Shown: positions 16,451-28,777, counted from the stretch's first letter. The stretch is 64,000 bases of DNA from Pseudomonas sp. PDM15 (GCF_014851565.1 NZ_JACVAA010000003.1:496001-560000); one strand, 5' to 3'. Numbers and translations: made by a program. Notes: generated from the letters alone by a model not told the origin.

Positions 16451-17444
16451 AAGTGTTTTCCGCCAGCGTCGTCTGCGCTTTTTTGCCGTGCTTGCCGAAT
16501 CGCTCGCGATAAGCGCTCGGTGGCAATCCCAGGTGATTGCGGAAGGCGATGCGGAAGCTCTCCACGGTGCGATAGCCGCACTGCTCGGCGATGCGCTCGA
16601 CGCTCTGCGCGCCACCTTCCAGCAGCTCGCGGGCACGGGCCAGGCGCTCGTGCTGCAGCCAGGCCTTGGGCGTCATGCCGGTGGCCGCGCCGAAACGGCG
16701 CAGGAAGGTGCGCTCGCTCATCGCCACCCGCACCGCCAGCTGGCTGACCTCCAGCGGCTGGTCGAGGCGCTGGCGCACCCATTCCAGCAGGCCGGACAGG
16801 TCATGCCGCGACGAATGCGCCACCGGTGCGGGGATGAACTGGGCCTGACCGCCGGCACGCTGTGGCGCCATCACCAGGCGCTGGGCCACGCGGTTGGCCA
16901 CCTGGTTGCCGAAGTCGCGCGCTACCAGGTGCAGGCAGGCATCGATGCCGGCGGCGCTGCCGGCCGAGGTGATCAGCTGGCCGGCGTCGACATACAGCAC
17001 CTGCGGATCCACCTCGATGGCCGGGTAGCGCTGCGCCAGTTCATCCGTGTAGCGCCAGTGAGTGGTGGCGCGCTGGCCGTCGAGCAGGCCGCTGGCCGCC
17101 AGCACGAACACCCCGGAGCAGATCGACAGCAACCGCGCGCCGCGCCCGTGGGCCTCGCGCAGGGCATCCAGCAACGCTGGCGGCGGCAGCTCGGCACGGT
17201 CGCGCCAGCCGGGAATGATGATGGTGCGCGCCTCGGCCAAGCCTTCCAGGCCGGCATCGGCCAGCACCCGGATGCCGCCCATGGCGCGCATCGGTCCCTC
17301 GTCGAGACCGACGATGCGATGGCGATACCAAGGGAAATCGAACTCCGGCCGGGCCAGGCCGAAGATCTCCACGGCGATGCCGAATTCGAAGGTACACAGG
17401 CCGTCGTAGGCGAGAATGGCCACCAGGCCGGGGTCGTTGCGCAT
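16449..17444 (-). CDS. ftrA: GlxA/FtrA-type AraC transcriptional regulator, 331 aa
   Basis: An N-terminal DJ-1/PfpI-like domain (residues 1-190, with the SICSGVFVLAASGLLDG elbow) precedes a C-terminal AraC HTH pair (VSQLAVRVAMSERTFLRRFG and VERIAEQCGYRTVESFRIAF). FtrA-type regulators typically sit next to a rhodanese gene, as here, where the divergent rhodanese starts 97 nt away. The start at 17444 gives the family N-terminus; the longer frame is antisense to the rhodanese. It presumably controls the divergent pair; the signal is unknown. Confidence 0.85.
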   Translation of the reverse strand: MRNDPGLVAILAYDGLCTFEFGIAVEIFGLARPEFDFPWYRHRIVGLDEGPMRAMGGIRVLADAGLEGLAEARTIIIPGWRDRAELPPPALLDALREAHGRGARLLSICSGVFVLAASGLLDGQRATTHWRYTDELAQRYPAIEVDPQVLYVDAGQLITSAGSAAGIDACLHLVARDFGNQVANRVAQRLVMAPQRAGGQAQFIPAPVAHSSRHDLSGLLEWVRQRLDQPLEVSQLAVRVAMSERTFLRRFGAATGMTPKAWLQHERLARARELLEGGAQSVERIAEQCGYRTVESFRIAFRNHLGLPPSAYRERFGKHGKKAQTTLAENT

Positions 17445-17540
17445 TGGCGGAAAATTTCCGATAGCTGTCCGAGCCGCCACTGTAGCCGAGTGGCGGCGAC
17501 TCATACAGTGGCGCCATCCCCCACCACGAGGAGTTCCACC

Positions 17541-17978
17541 ATGAGCCTGGTCAGTCAGTTCTCCGCCGCCCCTTACGCCGTCGCCCTGATGCACTTCAGC
17601 CAGCGCCTGAGCTTCGAGACCGATTGCTCGGACGTCCACCACAGCCAGCAGGAGGGCCAGGTCGACTTCGTCCTGCTCGACGTGCGCGGCGAGGCGGCCT
17701 ACGCCGCCGGCCACGTACCGGGCGCGCTCAACCTGCCGCACCGCCTGATGAGCGCCGAGCGCATGGCCGAGTTCCCGCGCAACACGCTGTTCGTCGTCTA
17801 CTGCGCCGGCCCGCACTGCAACGGCGTGCACCACGCGGCCGTGCGCCTGGCCAACCTCGGCTACGCGGTGAAGGAGATGATCGGCGGCGTCACCGGCTGG
17901 CTCGACGAGGGCCTGAGCCTGGTCGGCGGCGATGCCCAGCCGAGCACCGCGCCGCAGAGCGTCAGCTGCGCATGCTGA
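17541..17978 (+). CDS. rhodanese-like sulfurtransferase, 145 aa
   Basis: This is a single rhodanese domain: FVLLDVRGEAAYAAGHVPGA (43-62) is the CH2A/conserved Asp-Arg region, and the active-site loop CAGPHCNG places the persulfide Cys at residue 88. A clean GAGGAG ribosome site precedes the ATG. The C-terminus ends in CAC, an odd extra Cys pair. The likely role is sulfur transfer, or thiol chemistry controlled by the divergent FtrA-like regulator. It overlaps the GNAT start (ATG inside its last codons), so the two are translationally coupled. Confidence 0.9.
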   Translation: MSLVSQFSAAPYAVALMHFSQRLSFETDCSDVHHSQQEGQVDFVLLDVRGEAAYAAGHVPGALNLPHRLMSAERMAEFPRNTLFVVYCAGPHCNGVHHAAVRLANLGYAVKEMIGGVTGWLDEGLSLVGGDAQPSTAPQSVSCAC

Positions 17979-18457
17979 GCCCCGTGCGGGTACGTGCCGC
18001 CTGCCTGGCGGACGTGCCCATGCTGCTGACGCAGATGCGCGAACTGGCGGCGTTCGAGGACTACCTGGCGCAGTTCGCCGTGGACGAACAGGCGCTGCGC
18101 CAGCGCGCCTTCGGCCCCACCGCACAGTGCCAGGTATTCGTCGCCGAGGCCGAAGGCGAGCTGCTCGGTTATGCGCTGGCGCTGCTGATTCCGTTCACCT
18201 ACGACCTGCGGCCCACGGCCCGGCTCAAGGAGCTGTACGTGCGCCCCGCCCGGCGCTCGTCAGGGCTGGGCCGGCGGTTGCTGGTAGAGCTGGCGCACTG
18301 GGCCCGCGGACAAGGCGCCGGACGCCTGCACTGGGATGTGCTGGCCGGCAATACGCGCGCCGAAAGCTTCTACCAGCGCCTGGGCGGTCGCCCGGTGCAG
18401 AAATGGATCGCCTACGAGATGGATGACGCCGCGCTGCGGATGCTGGCGCGCGGCTGA
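17972..18457 (+). CDS. GNAT acetyltransferase, 161 aa
   Basis: The GNAT fold is indicated by LKELYVRPARRSSGLGRRLL (85-104), whose RxxGxG part is the acetyl-CoA phosphate loop, and by the terminal NTRAESFYQRLGGRPV segment typical of small-molecule or diamine-type acetyltransferases. The start overlaps the rhodanese stop by 7 bases. Convergent with recR, whose stop is one base away. The acceptor substrate is unknown; diamine/polyamine N-acetyltransferases share this C-terminal pattern. Confidence 0.85.
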   Translation: MLSPVRVRAACLADVPMLLTQMRELAAFEDYLAQFAVDEQALRQRAFGPTAQCQVFVAEAEGELLGYALALLIPFTYDLRPTARLKELYVRPARRSSGLGRRLLVELAHWARGQGAGRLHWDVLAGNTRAESFYQRLGGRPVQKWIAYEMDDAALRMLARG

Positions 18458-18458
18458 A

Positions 18459-19058
18459 TCAGCCGGAGATCGGCCGGCGCCCGGCCAGGGCATGGGCCAG
18501 GGTACCGCCATCCACCAGCTCCAGCTCGCCACCCAGCGGCACGCCGTGGGCGATGCGCGACAGGACGATGCCCTTGCCGTTGAGCATCTGCGCGATGTAG
18601 TGGGCGGTGGCCTCGCCTTCCACCGTCGGGTTGGTGGCGAGGATCACTTCGCCGTACTGGCTGGCGCCGATATGCGCCAGCAGCTCGGGAATGCCGATGG
18701 CTTCCGGGCCCAGGCCATCCAGCGGTGACAGGTGGCCCTTGAGGACGAAGTAGCGCCCGCGATAGCCGGTCTGCTCCACCGCGAACACATCCAGCGGCCC
18801 CTCGACCACGCACAGCAGCGCGTCGTCGCGGCGCGGGTCGCTGCACTGCGGGCACAGCTCGTCCTCGCTCAGGGTACGGCAGCGCTTGCAGTGCCCAACC
18901 CCCTCCATGGCCGCCGCCAGCGCCTGCGACAGGCGCATGCCGCCGCTGCGGTCGCGCTCCAGCAACTGCAGCGCCATGCGCTGCGCTGTCTTCTGCCCGA
19001 CACCGGGGAGAAGGCGCAGCGAATCGATCAGTTGGCGGATCAGCGGGCTGAAGCTCAT
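18459..19058 (-). CDS. recR: recombination mediator protein RecR, 199 aa
   Basis: This is full-length RecR: N-terminal HhH ([20 protein letters not shown]), a C4 zinc finger (CKRC…CPQC, residues 57-72), and a Toprim domain ([17 protein letters not shown], then [10 protein letters not shown]). RecR works with RecF and RecO to load RecA on gapped DNA. It lies downstream of ybaB and dnaX on the same strand, the conserved Pseudomonas order, although 164 nt containing a repeat element separate it from ybaB. Confidence 0.97.
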   Translation of the reverse strand: MSFSPLIRQLIDSLRLLPGVGQKTAQRMALQLLERDRSGGMRLSQALAAAMEGVGHCKRCRTLSEDELCPQCSDPRRDDALLCVVEGPLDVFAVEQTGYRGRYFVLKGHLSPLDGLGPEAIGIPELLAHIGASQYGEVILATNPTVEGEATAHYIAQMLNGKGIVLSRIAHGVPLGGELELVDGGTLAHALAGRRPISG

Positions 19059-19132
19059 GGATAAGTGTCGCTATGAGAAAGGAGCAGCACGGAGTAAGGG
19101 GGCGTTCAGGCGACGTGCAGGGCAAGGCGCGA

Positions 19133-19184
19133 AAAGGCGTGGGCACCGGAGTTTACTGGCGTAAATGAGGATGCCCGCGCCTTT
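19133..19184. repeat. intergenic hairpin element, copy 1
   Basis: A 52-bp palindrome with 13-bp arms (AAAGGCGTGGGCA / TGCCCGCGCCTTT, one mismatch) surrounds the core GGAGTTTAC-TGGC-GTAAATGAGG. The same core, with different arms, recurs at 35143-35166. It lies between ybaB and recR. The surrounding bases (about 19095-19215) probably belong to the same element. Confidence 0.7.
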
Positions 19185-19222
19185 GAGCAACGCAGCCATG
19201 TGCGTCGACTGGGCGGCCCGGT

Positions 19223-19549
19223 TTAGAACGGCATCTTGAAGCCGGGCGGGAGCTGCATACCTGCGGTCATGCCGGACATCTTCTCCTGGCTGTTCTGCTC
19301 GACCTTGCGCACGGCATCGTTCACCGCGGCGGCGATCAGGTCTTCCAGCACCTCCTTATCTTCCTGCATCAGGCTGTCGTCCAGGGTGATGCGCTTGACG
19401 TCGTGGCGACCGGTCATCACCACGCTCACCAGGCCGGCGCCGGACTGGCCGGTGACTTCGGCGTTGGCCAGCTCTTCCTGCATCTTCTGCATTTTTTCCT
19501 GCATCTGCTGCGCCTGTTTCATCAGGCCTGCCATGCCGCCTTTCATCAT
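19223..19549 (-). CDS. YbaB/EbfC nucleoid-associated protein, 108 aa
   Basis: Standard YbaB/EbfC: an N-terminal Met/Gln-rich helical segment ([20 protein letters not shown], residues 10-29) dimerises, and the rest forms the tweezer-like DNA-binding fold ending [15 protein letters not shown]. It is co-oriented with dnaX (10 nt apart) and upstream of recR. It is a sequence-tolerant DNA-binding protein of the nucleoid. Confidence 0.95.
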   Translation of the reverse strand: MMKGGMAGLMKQAQQMQEKMQKMQEELANAEVTGQSGAGLVSVVMTGRHDVKRITLDDSLMQEDKEVLEDLIAAAVNDAVRKVEQNSQEKMSGMTAGMQLPPGFKMPF

Positions 19550-19559
19550 GATGCTGTCC

Positions 19560-21659
<2,100 letters not shown>

Positions 21660-21782
21660 GAAAAACCGTCGCGGCTGGGAAAGCGGAAGTGGCTAATCCT
21701 AGCGGAGCACCGGGTAAATTGCATCCGCCGTAGACAGCACCCCTCATCGGAGCGGACTTGTAGAGGTGCGCCTTATCAAATA

Positions 21783-21798
21783 CTGTTTTTATATACAG
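21783..21798. promoter_or_regulatory. LexA box upstream of imuA
   Basis: CTGTTTTTATATACAG is an exact CTGT-N8-ACAG SOS box with the usual AT-rich spacer, 57 bp before the imuA start. It is also 124 bp upstream of dnaX on the other strand, but belongs to imuA by position and function. Confidence 0.92.
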
Positions 21799-21854
21799 TA
21801 TTTTAGCGACACTGCCATGCCCACCCTCCCCACTCCTTCTTCCCGGTGCTCCTC

Positions 21855-22460
21855 ATGAATGCATCGGTCATCGCCCTGGATCGTCTGCTCGACGAGCGCC
21901 GCGTCTGGAAGGGGCAACCCCAAGGCCAACCCAGCGGCCTGCAACCCAGTGGCCATAGCCGCCTGGACGCCGCCCTGCCCAGCGGCGGCTGGCCAGAGGC
22001 GGCGCTCAGCGAAATCCTCCTGCCCAGGCCGGGCCTGGGCGAGCTGCACCTGCTGTGGCCGACCCTGGCGCGCCTGAGCCAGGCCGGCGAGCGCCTGGTC
22101 CTGATCGCCCCCCCCTTCCTACCCTACGCGCCGGCCTGGCAGCTGGCCGGTATCGACCTGCACTGCCTGGAGATCGTGCGCACCAACGAGGAAGACGCCC
22201 TGTGGGCCGCAGAGCAGTGCCTGCGCTCCGGCAGTTGCGGCGCCGTGCTGTGCTGGCCGAGCCAGGCCAGCGACCGCGCCCTGCGCCGCCTGCAGGTAGC
22301 CGCCGAAACCGGGCAGACCCTGGGTTTCGCCTATCGTCCGGCCAGTGCCGCCCATAACCCCTCGCCCGCCGCCCTACGCCTGTTGCTGGAGGGGCCGGCG
22401 CAAGTGCGCGTGCTCAAGTGCCGCGGCGGCCTGGCGCCGGCGCGCGCCATCGCGCTCTGA
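21855..22460 (+). CDS. imuA: ImuA, SOS mutasome accessory protein, 201 aa
   Basis: This is a RecA/SulA-related protein without a complete ATP-binding loop: LDAALPSGGWPEAALSEILL (residues 37-56) is the degenerate P-loop region of ImuA. First gene of the imuA-imuB-dnaE2 operon behind a perfect LexA box. ATG 21855 is chosen over a GTG three codons earlier because it matches the family N-terminus. ImuA helps assemble the mutagenic polymerase with ImuB. 7 nt separate it from imuB. Confidence 0.9.
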   Translation: MNASVIALDRLLDERRVWKGQPQGQPSGLQPSGHSRLDAALPSGGWPEAALSEILLPRPGLGELHLLWPTLARLSQAGERLVLIAPPFLPYAPAWQLAGIDLHCLEIVRTNEEDALWAAEQCLRSGSCGAVLCWPSQASDRALRRLQVAAETGQTLGFAYRPASAAHNPSPAALRLLLEGPAQVRVLKCRGGLAPARAIAL

Positions 22461-22467
22461 GGCCGAG

Positions 22468-23874
22468 ATGCGCTGGGCCTGCATTCTCCTGCCGCAACTG
22501 GCGCTGGACCACGCACTGCGCCAGCGCGACGATCCGCAGGCGCCGCTGGCACTGCTCAGCGGGCCGGCCAATCGCCGCGTGCTGCAGGCGCTCAACCCGG
22601 CGGCGCGCGAACTCGGCCTGCGCCCCGGCATGGCGCTGAACGCCGCCCAGCTGCTCAGTCGCGACTTCGCCACTGCCGACTACGACCTGGCCGCCGTGGA
22701 GCGCTGCCAGCAGTTCCTCGCCGCCTGGGCCTACCGTTTCAGCTCGCAGGTCAGCCTGCACTATCCGCGCGCCCTGCTGCTGGAGGTGCATTCCAGCCTG
22801 GCCCTGCTCGGCCCCTGGCCCCGCCTGGAGCAACGGCTGCGCACGGAACTGGATGCCCTGGGCTATCGCCATCGCATCGTTCTGGCGCCCAACCCGGCCG
22901 CCGCGCGGGCCCTGGCCAATGTCCACGCCGGCCTGGCCGTCGACGAGCGGCAACTGCCCCAGGCCATCGCTCAGCTGCCGGTCAACCGCGCCGGCCTGCC
23001 CGGCGAGATGGCCGGCGCTTTGGCACGCATGGGCCTGCGCCAGCTGCGCCAGGTGCTGGAGTTGCCGCGCGAAGGCCTGGCCAGGCGCTTTCCATCCCAG
23101 CTGCTGGGGCACCTGGACCAGTTGCTCGGCCACCGCCCGCTGGGGCTGGACTTCTATCTGCCGCCGGACGAGTTCAGCACGCGCATCGAGCTGAACTTCG
23201 AGGTTGCCTCGCACCAGGCCCTGCTGTTTCCGCTGCGCCGCGCGCTGGGCGACCTGGCGGCCTACCTGGCCAGCCGCGACGGTGGCGTGCAGCGTTTCAG
23301 CCTGACCCTGGAGCACCGCAGCGGCGTGGCCACCGAGCTCAAGGTCGGCCTGCTCGCGGCCGAACGCGACGCTGGCCTGCTCTTCGAGCTAACCCGCGTG
23401 CGCCTGGAGCAGCTGCAACTGCCCGCGCCGGTGCTGGCCCTGGCACTGACGGCCCGTGACCTGCCGGCCTTCGTACCCGAATGCCGCGAGCTGTTCGATC
23501 CACGCCCCCAGCAGAACCAGAGCTGGGAACAGCTGCGCGAGCGCCTGCGCGCCCGCCTCGGCGATGAGGCCCTGCACGGTCTCAACGCCCACGCCGACTC
23601 ACGCCCCGAACACGCCTGGCGCCCTCTCTCCGGCAAGGCCATGCCTCTCGTCGATCGGCCGCGTCCGGGCTGGCTGCTGCACGAGCCACAACCGCTGCGC
23701 GAACCGCTGGCGCGCATCCTCGCCGGCCCCGAGCGCATCGAATCCGGCTGGTGGGACGGTGGCGACCTGCGCCGCGACTACTACCTGGTGGAAACCCGCA
23801 ACGGCCAGCGCGCCTGGGTGTTCCGCAGCGTCGGCACGGACGAGCCGTTCCAGCTGCACGGGTGGTTCGCATGA
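22468..23874 (+). CDS. imuB: ImuB, catalytically inactive Y-family polymerase, 468 aa
   Basis: The Y-family fold is recognisable ([20 protein letters not shown], fingers/palm region; [18 protein letters not shown], thumb), but the first catalytic Asp is missing (the N-terminus reads [12 protein letters not shown]) and the SIDE-type motif is HSSLAL. This is the known inactive ImuB design, a bridge that ties ImuA and DnaE2 to the beta clamp. Its stop overlaps the dnaE2 start (ATGA), a coupling typical of the operon. SOS-induced via the upstream LexA box. Confidence 0.93.
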   Translation: MRWACILLPQLALDHALRQRDDPQAPLALLSGPANRRVLQALNPAARELGLRPGMALNAAQLLSRDFATADYDLAAVERCQQFLAAWAYRFSSQVSLHYPRALLLEVHSSLALLGPWPRLEQRLRTELDALGYRHRIVLAPNPAAARALANVHAGLAVDERQLPQAIAQLPVNRAGLPGEMAGALARMGLRQLRQVLELPREGLARRFPSQLLGHLDQLLGHRPLGLDFYLPPDEFSTRIELNFEVASHQALLFPLRRALGDLAAYLASRDGGVQRFSLTLEHRSGVATELKVGLLAAERDAGLLFELTRVRLEQLQLPAPVLALALTARDLPAFVPECRELFDPRPQQNQSWEQLRERLRARLGDEALHGLNAHADSRPEHAWRPLSGKAMPLVDRPRPGWLLHEPQPLREPLARILAGPERIESGWWDGGDLRRDYYLVETRNGQRAWVFRSVGTDEPFQLHGWFA

Positions 23875-26800
23875 GCGCTTATGCCGAGCTGCACTGCCTG
23901 TCCAACTTCAGCTTCCAGCGCGGCGCCTCCAGCGCCCTGGAACTGTTCGAGCGCGCCCGGCGCCTGGGCTATCGCGCCCTGGCGATCACCGACGAATGCA
24001 GCCTGGCCGGCATCGTGCGCGCCTGGCAGGCGGCCAAGGAAAGCGGTGTACCCCTGATCGTCGGCTGCGAGCTGCGCATCGACAACGGCCCCAAGCTGGT
24101 TCTGCTGGTGGAGAACCTGGCGGGTTACCAGCGCCTGTGCCAGCTGATCACCCGCGCCCGCCGGCGTGCCGACAAGGGCAGCTATCGCCTGCTGCGTGAG
24201 GACCTGTCGGCGCCGCTGGAGGGCCTGCTGGCGCTGTGGCTGCCCGAGCGTGACAGCACGCAGGACGGCCACTGGCTGCAGACGCTGTTCCCCCAGCGTC
24301 TGTGGCTGGGCGTGGAGCTGCACCGCGGCCCGGACGATGCCTCGCGCCTGACCGAGCTGCTGGCACTGGCCGAGCACACCGGCATTCCCGCCGTGGCCTG
24401 CGGCGATGTGCACATGCACGCCCGTGGCCGCCGCGCCCTGCAGGACTGCATGACCGCCATCCGCCACCACCTGTGCGTGGCCGAGGCCGGCCAGCATCTG
24501 TTCAGCAACGGCGAGCGCCATCTGCGCACTCCGGCGGAGCTATGCACGCTGTACCCGCCGGAGCTGCTGGAGGAAAGCCTGCGGATCGCCGAGCGCTGCC
24601 ATTTCGACCTGAGCGAACTGCGCTACCAGTACCCGCACGAAGTGGTGCCCAAGGGCGAGACGCCGACCAGTTGGCTGCGCCACCTGGTCGAGCAAGGCAT
24701 GCGCAAGCGCTGGCCGGATGGTGCGACACAGAAGGTCCGCGACCAGCTGGAGAAGGAGCTGCAGCTGATCGCCGAGCTGGAGTACGAGAGCTACTTCCTC
24801 ACCGTGCACGACATCGTCGCCTACGCCCGCAGCCAGCACATCCTCTGCCAGGGCCGGGGCTCGGCGGCCAACTCGGCGGTGTGCTTCGTGCTCGGCATCA
24901 CCGAGCTCGATCCGGGCCGCACCAACCTGCTGTTCGAGCGGTTCCTGTCGCGCGAGCGCAACGAGCCGCCGGACATCGACGTGGACTTCGAGCACGAGCG
25001 CCGCGAGGAGGTCATCCAGTACGTGTTCCGCCGTTATGGCCGCGACCGCGCCGCCCTCACCGCCGTGGTCAACACCTACCACGGCGCCGGCGCCATCCGT
25101 GACGTGGCCAAGGCCCTCGGTCTGCCGGCAGAACAACAAGGCGCCCTGGCCGACTGCTGTGGCCGCTGGACCGACCGCCTGCCGCCGCCCGAGCGCCTGC
25201 GCGAGGCCGGCTTCGACCCGGACAGTCCGGCGCTGCGCCGGGTGCTGGCGCTAACCGAGGCGCTGATCGGCTTTCCCCGCCACCTGTCGCAACACCCCGG
25301 CGGCTTCGTCATCTCCGAGCAGCCGCTGAGCGAACTGGTGCCGGTGGAAAACGCCACCATGGCCGAGCGCACGATGATCCAGTGGGACAAGGACGATCTG
25401 GACGAGGTCGGCCTGCTCAAGGTCGATGTGCTGGCCCTGGGCATGCTCACCGCCCTGCGCCGCTGCTTCGACCTGATCGCCCACTACCGCGGCCAGCGCT
25501 GGACCCTGGCCACGCTACCCCAGGAGGACCAGGCCACCTACGAGATGATCAGCCGCGCCGACACCATCGGCGTGTTCCAGATCGAATCGCGGGCGCAGAT
25601 GGCCATGCTGCCGCGGCTGAAACCCGAGAAGTTCTACGACCTGGTGATCGAGGTGGCCATCGTCCGCCCAGGGCCGATCCAGGGCGACATGGTCCACCCC
25701 TACCTGCGCCGCAGAAATGGCGAAGAGGCAGTGACCTACCCCAGCGAGGAGCTGAAAAAGGTCTTCGAGCGCACCCTGGGCGTGCCGCTGTTCCAGGAGC
25801 AGGTGATGGAGCTGGCGGTGGTCGCCGCCGGCTATACCCACGGCGAGGCCGACGACCTGCGCCGCTGCATGGCCGCCTGGAAGCGCCGCGGCGGCCTGGA
25901 GCCGCACCAGCAGCGGCTAACCGAGGGCATGCTGGCGCGCGGCTACAGCGCCGAATTTGCCGCGCGCATCTTCGAGCAAATCAAGGGCTTCGGTAACTAC
26001 GGCTTCCCCGAGTCCCACTCGGCCAGCTTCGCCCTGCTCACCTATGCCAGCAGCTGGCTCAAGTGCCACGAACCGGCGGCCTTCGTCTGCGCGCTGATCA
26101 ACAGCTGGCCGATGGGCTTCTACAGCCCGGACCAGCTGCTGCAGAACGCTCGCCGGCATCAGGTCGAGATCCGCCCGCTGGACGTGCGCCACAGCAACTG
26201 GGATTGCAGCCTGGAGCCCGGCGCGGATGGACAACCCGCCCTGCGCCTGGGTTTGCGCCTGATCCGTGGGTTGCGCGACGAACAGGCGCAGCGCCTGGAA
26301 CAGGTCCGCCAGATGCAGCCCTTCAGCGATATCGCCGATCTCTGCCTGCGCGTCGACCTCGACGACCGCTGCCGCGCCCTGCTGGCCGATGCCGGCGCCC
26401 TGCAGGGCCTGGTCGGTCATCGCCACCAGGCGCGCTGGGCGATCGCCGGTGTGGAGCGCCAGGCGCCGCTGTTCGCCGATCTGCCGGCCGCCGACGAGAC
26501 GCCAGTGCAGCTACCGCAGCCGAGCCAGGGCGAGGACGTGCAGACCGACTACGCCACCATCGGCACCACCCTGGGCCCGCACCCGCTGACCCTGCTGCGC
26601 GACGACCTGCGCGCGCGGCGCTGCCGCAGTTCGCGGGAGCTGGATGGACTCAGCAACGGGCGCCTGGTCAAGGTCGCCGGCCTGGTCATCGGCCGGCAGC
26701 GGCCGCAGACCGCCAGCGGCATCACCTTCGTCACCCTGGAAGACGAGCACGGCATGCTCAACGTGGTGGTGCGCCTCGAACTGGCCGAGCGCCAGCGCCG

Positions 26801-26942
26801 CGTACTGGTGGGCTCGCGGCTGATGCAGGTGGACGGCCATCTGGAACAGGCCAGCGGCGTGCGCCACGTGATCGCCGGACGCCTGCACGACCTCACGCCG
26901 CTACTCGACGGCCTGGACGTGCGCAGCCGCGACTTCCACTAG
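23871..26942 (+). CDS. dnaE2: error-prone DNA polymerase DnaE2 (ImuC), 1023 aa
   Basis: A PHP domain is at the N-terminus ([20 protein letters not shown]), followed by the C-family palm with the catalytic triad PDIDVDF (Asp 368, 370, 372), [20 protein letters not shown] and QFxEQVME-like segments. An OB-fold is near residues 900-960. It lacks the extra C-terminal tau-binding part of DnaE1, as expected for DnaE2. Makes error-prone translesion synthesis with ImuA/ImuB. The start is the ATG overlapping the imuB stop; a longer frame from 23751 is rejected. The 3' end is convergent with gapN over a strong hairpin. Confidence 0.95.
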   Translation: MSAYAELHCLSNFSFQRGASSALELFERARRLGYRALAITDECSLAGIVRAWQAAKESGVPLIVGCELRIDNGPKLVLLVENLAGYQRLCQLITRARRRADKGSYRLLREDLSAPLEGLLALWLPERDSTQDGHWLQTLFPQRLWLGVELHRGPDDASRLTELLALAEHTGIPAVACGDVHMHARGRRALQDCMTAIRHHLCVAEAGQHLFSNGERHLRTPAELCTLYPPELLEESLRIAERCHFDLSELRYQYPHEVVPKGETPTSWLRHLVEQGMRKRWPDGATQKVRDQLEKELQLIAELEYESYFLTVHDIVAYARSQHILCQGRGSAANSAVCFVLGITELDPGRTNLLFERFLSRERNEPPDIDVDFEHERREEVIQYVFRRYGRDRAALTAVVNTYHGAGAIRDVAKALGLPAEQQGALADCCGRWTDRLPPPERLREAGFDPDSPALRRVLALTEALIGFPRHLSQHPGGFVISEQPLSELVPVENATMAERTMIQWDKDDLDEVGLLKVDVLALGMLTALRRCFDLIAHYRGQRWTLATLPQEDQATYEMISRADTIGVFQIESRAQMAMLPRLKPEKFYDLVIEVAIVRPGPIQGDMVHPYLRRRNGEEAVTYPSEELKKVFERTLGVPLFQEQVMELAVVAAGYTHGEADDLRRCMAAWKRRGGLEPHQQRLTEGMLARGYSAEFAARIFEQIKGFGNYGFPESHSASFALLTYASSWLKCHEPAAFVCALINSWPMGFYSPDQLLQNARRHQVEIRPLDVRHSNWDCSLEPGADGQPALRLGLRLIRGLRDEQAQRLEQVRQMQPFSDIADLCLRVDLDDRCRALLADAGALQGLVGHRHQARWAIAGVERQAPLFADLPAADETPVQLPQPSQGEDVQTDYATIGTTLGPHPLTLLRDDLRARRCRSSRELDGLSNGRLVKVAGLVIGRQRPQTASGITFVTLEDEHGMLNVVVRLELAERQRRVLVGSRLMQVDGHLEQASGVRHVIAGRLHDLTPLLDGLDVRSRDFH

Positions 26943-26956
26943 CCGCGGCTGCGCAC
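26919..26956. terminator. hairpin shared by convergent dnaE2 and gapN
   Basis: Perfect 13-bp arms (GTGCGCAGCCGCG / CGCGGCTGCGCAC) surround a 12-nt loop that includes the dnaE2 stop; gapN ends 5 bases later. No T-run on either side, so efficiency is uncertain. Confidence 0.5.
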
Positions 26957-26960
26957 CGAG

Positions 26961-28586
26961 TCAGAAAATGTAGTCGGTGGTGATGAAGCCCGACTCGCGG
27001 TTGCGGATGATCTCGCTGACCAGCGCCTTGTTCTGCGGGTTGAAACGGGTCGCCACCAGGGTACGGATGGAGAACACGCGCAGGGCGTCCTGCACCGAGA
27101 GGGTGCCCTCGGCGGAGTTCTTGCGGCCGTTGAACGGGAAACTGTCCGGGCCGCGCTGGCACTGGGCGTTGATGTTGATGCGGCCGACCTGGTTGACGAA
27201 GGCATCGACCAGCCGCCCGACCTGCGCCGAATCGTTGCCGAAGATGCTCAGCTGCTGGCCGTAGTCCGAGTGCAGCACGTAGTCGATCACCTCCTCCACC
27301 TCGCGGTACGGCACCACCGGCACCAGCGGGCCGAACTGTTCCTCCTGGTACAGGCGCATGGCCGGCGTCACCGGGCTGAGCAGCGCCGGGTAGAAGAAGC
27401 TCTGCCGGTGCGCGCCACCACCGGGGTTGATCACCCGCGCCCCCTTGGCGATAGCGTCGTCGAGCAGGCCGTTGAGGTAGTCGACCTTGCCCGGCTCGGG
27501 CAGCGGGGTCAGCGCCACGCCATCCTCCCAGGGCATGCCGGGCTTGAGTGCGGCGAGCCTGGCAGTGAATTTCTCGAGAAAGGCGTCGAGCACATCCTCA
27601 TGCACGAAGAGGATCTTCAGCGCCGTGCAGCGCTGGCCATTGAACGACAGCGCGCCGGTGATCGCCTCGTCCACCGCGTTGTCCAGGTCGACCTGCGACA
27701 GAACGATGCCCGGGTTCTTCGCATCCAGGCCCAGCGCGGCGCGCAGGCGGTGCGGGCGCGGGTGCAGCTTCTTCAGGTCGGCGGCGCCCTTGTGCGTGCC
27801 GATGAAGGCGAACACGTCGATCTTGCCGCTGGCCATCAGCGCGCTGACCGTATCGCGGCCGCGGCCGTAGATGATGTTGATCACCCCCGGCGGGAAGCTG
27901 TCGCGGAACGCCTCGAGCAGCGGGCGGATCAGCAGCACGCCGAATTTGGCCGGCTTGAACACCACGGTATTGCCCATGATCAGCGCCGGGATCAGCGTGG
28001 TGAAGGTCTCGTTCAGCGGGTAGTTGTACGGTCCCATGCACAGCGCCACGCCCAGCGGCACGCGGCGGATCTGGCCGAGGGTGCCCTGCTCCAGCTCGAA
28101 GCGGCTGGAGCGGCGGTCCAGCTCCTTGAGCGACTCGATGGTGTCGACGATGTAGTCGCAGGTGCGGTCGAACTCCTTCTCCGAGTCCTTGAGGTACTTG
28201 CCGATCTCCCACATCAGCAGGCGCACCACCGCCTCGCGCTGCTCGCGCATGCGCGCCAGGAAGTCCTCGACATGCTGGATGCGCTCGGCCACGCGCAGGT
28301 TCGGCCACAGCCCCTGGCCATGGTCGTAGGCCTGCACGGCGGCATCCAGGGCGATCAGCGCGGCATCGGCATCCAGCAGCGGCGTGCTGCCCAGCACCAC
28401 CTGCTCATCGCCCTGCTCGCCGGCCAGGAAGATCGGGCTGCGCACGGTCGCCAGCGGGCCATCCCAGCGGCGCAGCTCGCCGTCGACCAGGTACTCGCGC
28501 TGCTCGATGGGCGCGCCCGGGCGGTAGCGTTCGGGAATCTCGGCGAGGGTGGGAAACAGGTGCTCGAGCTGGCTGGCTGTGGTCAT
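26961..28586 (-). CDS. gapN: NADP-dependent (non-phosphorylating) glyceraldehyde-3-phosphate dehydrogenase, 541 aa
   Basis: Aldehyde dehydrogenase superfamily: substrate/cofactor motifs GPYNYPLNE (185-193) and VVFKPAK, and catalytic Cys320 in FNGQRCTALK. It resembles the bacterial GapN-like group that oxidises glyceraldehyde-3-phosphate directly to 3-phosphoglycerate with NADP. The usual ELGGK general-base motif is LGLDAK (285-290) here, so the base is either Asp288 or absent; some bacterial GapN-like enzymes carry LGLEAK, from memory. Placed beside the Entner-Doudoroff genes, whose product it would oxidise. A tiny ORF lies just upstream on the same strand. Confidence 0.75.
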   Translation of the reverse strand: MTTASQLEHLFPTLAEIPERYRPGAPIEQREYLVDGELRRWDGPLATVRSPIFLAGEQGDEQVVLGSTPLLDADAALIALDAAVQAYDHGQGLWPNLRVAERIQHVEDFLARMREQREAVVRLLMWEIGKYLKDSEKEFDRTCDYIVDTIESLKELDRRSSRFELEQGTLGQIRRVPLGVALCMGPYNYPLNETFTTLIPALIMGNTVVFKPAKFGVLLIRPLLEAFRDSFPPGVINIIYGRGRDTVSALMASGKIDVFAFIGTHKGAADLKKLHPRPHRLRAALGLDAKNPGIVLSQVDLDNAVDEAITGALSFNGQRCTALKILFVHEDVLDAFLEKFTARLAALKPGMPWEDGVALTPLPEPGKVDYLNGLLDDAIAKGARVINPGGGAHRQSFFYPALLSPVTPAMRLYQEEQFGPLVPVVPYREVEEVIDYVLHSDYGQQLSIFGNDSAQVGRLVDAFVNQVGRININAQCQRGPDSFPFNGRKNSAEGTLSVQDALRVFSIRTLVATRFNPQNKALVSEIIRNRESGFITTDYIF

Positions 28587-28612
28587 GACGGGGCCTGGAA
28601 AAAGAGATGGGG

Positions 28613-28777
28613 TCAGTGTGCGGAACGGCTGGCAGGTGCATTGCCCTGCGCCGCTTCGCTGCGCGGGTTGAGCAGCTCCTGCTGCTCGGCGTAGCGCGCG
28701 CGGATATCGAAGTCGCGCGGCAGGTCCGGCTCGGCCTGCGGGTCACGTGGGGCGGTGTCTCGCTTGCTCTCGTTCAT
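28613..28777 (-). CDS. small hydrophilic ORF between eda and gapN, 54 aa
   Basis: The peptide starts MNESKRDTAPRDPQAEPDLP and is hydrophilic and charged throughout, without a signal peptide or membrane helix. AGGA lies eight bases upstream of the ATG, and the gene ends 26 bases before gapN on the same strand, so it would be co-transcribed. I do not recognise it; it may be a small regulatory protein or chance. Its codon use looks like that of its neighbours. Confidence 0.5.
   Translation of the reverse strand: MNESKRDTAPRDPQAEPDLPRDFDIRARYAEQQELLNPRSEAAQGNAPASRSAH

Noticed and set aside
14843..16747. 634-codon frame opposite FecR/sigma
   Set aside because: Shadow of the FecR and sigma genes; no ribosome site or family.
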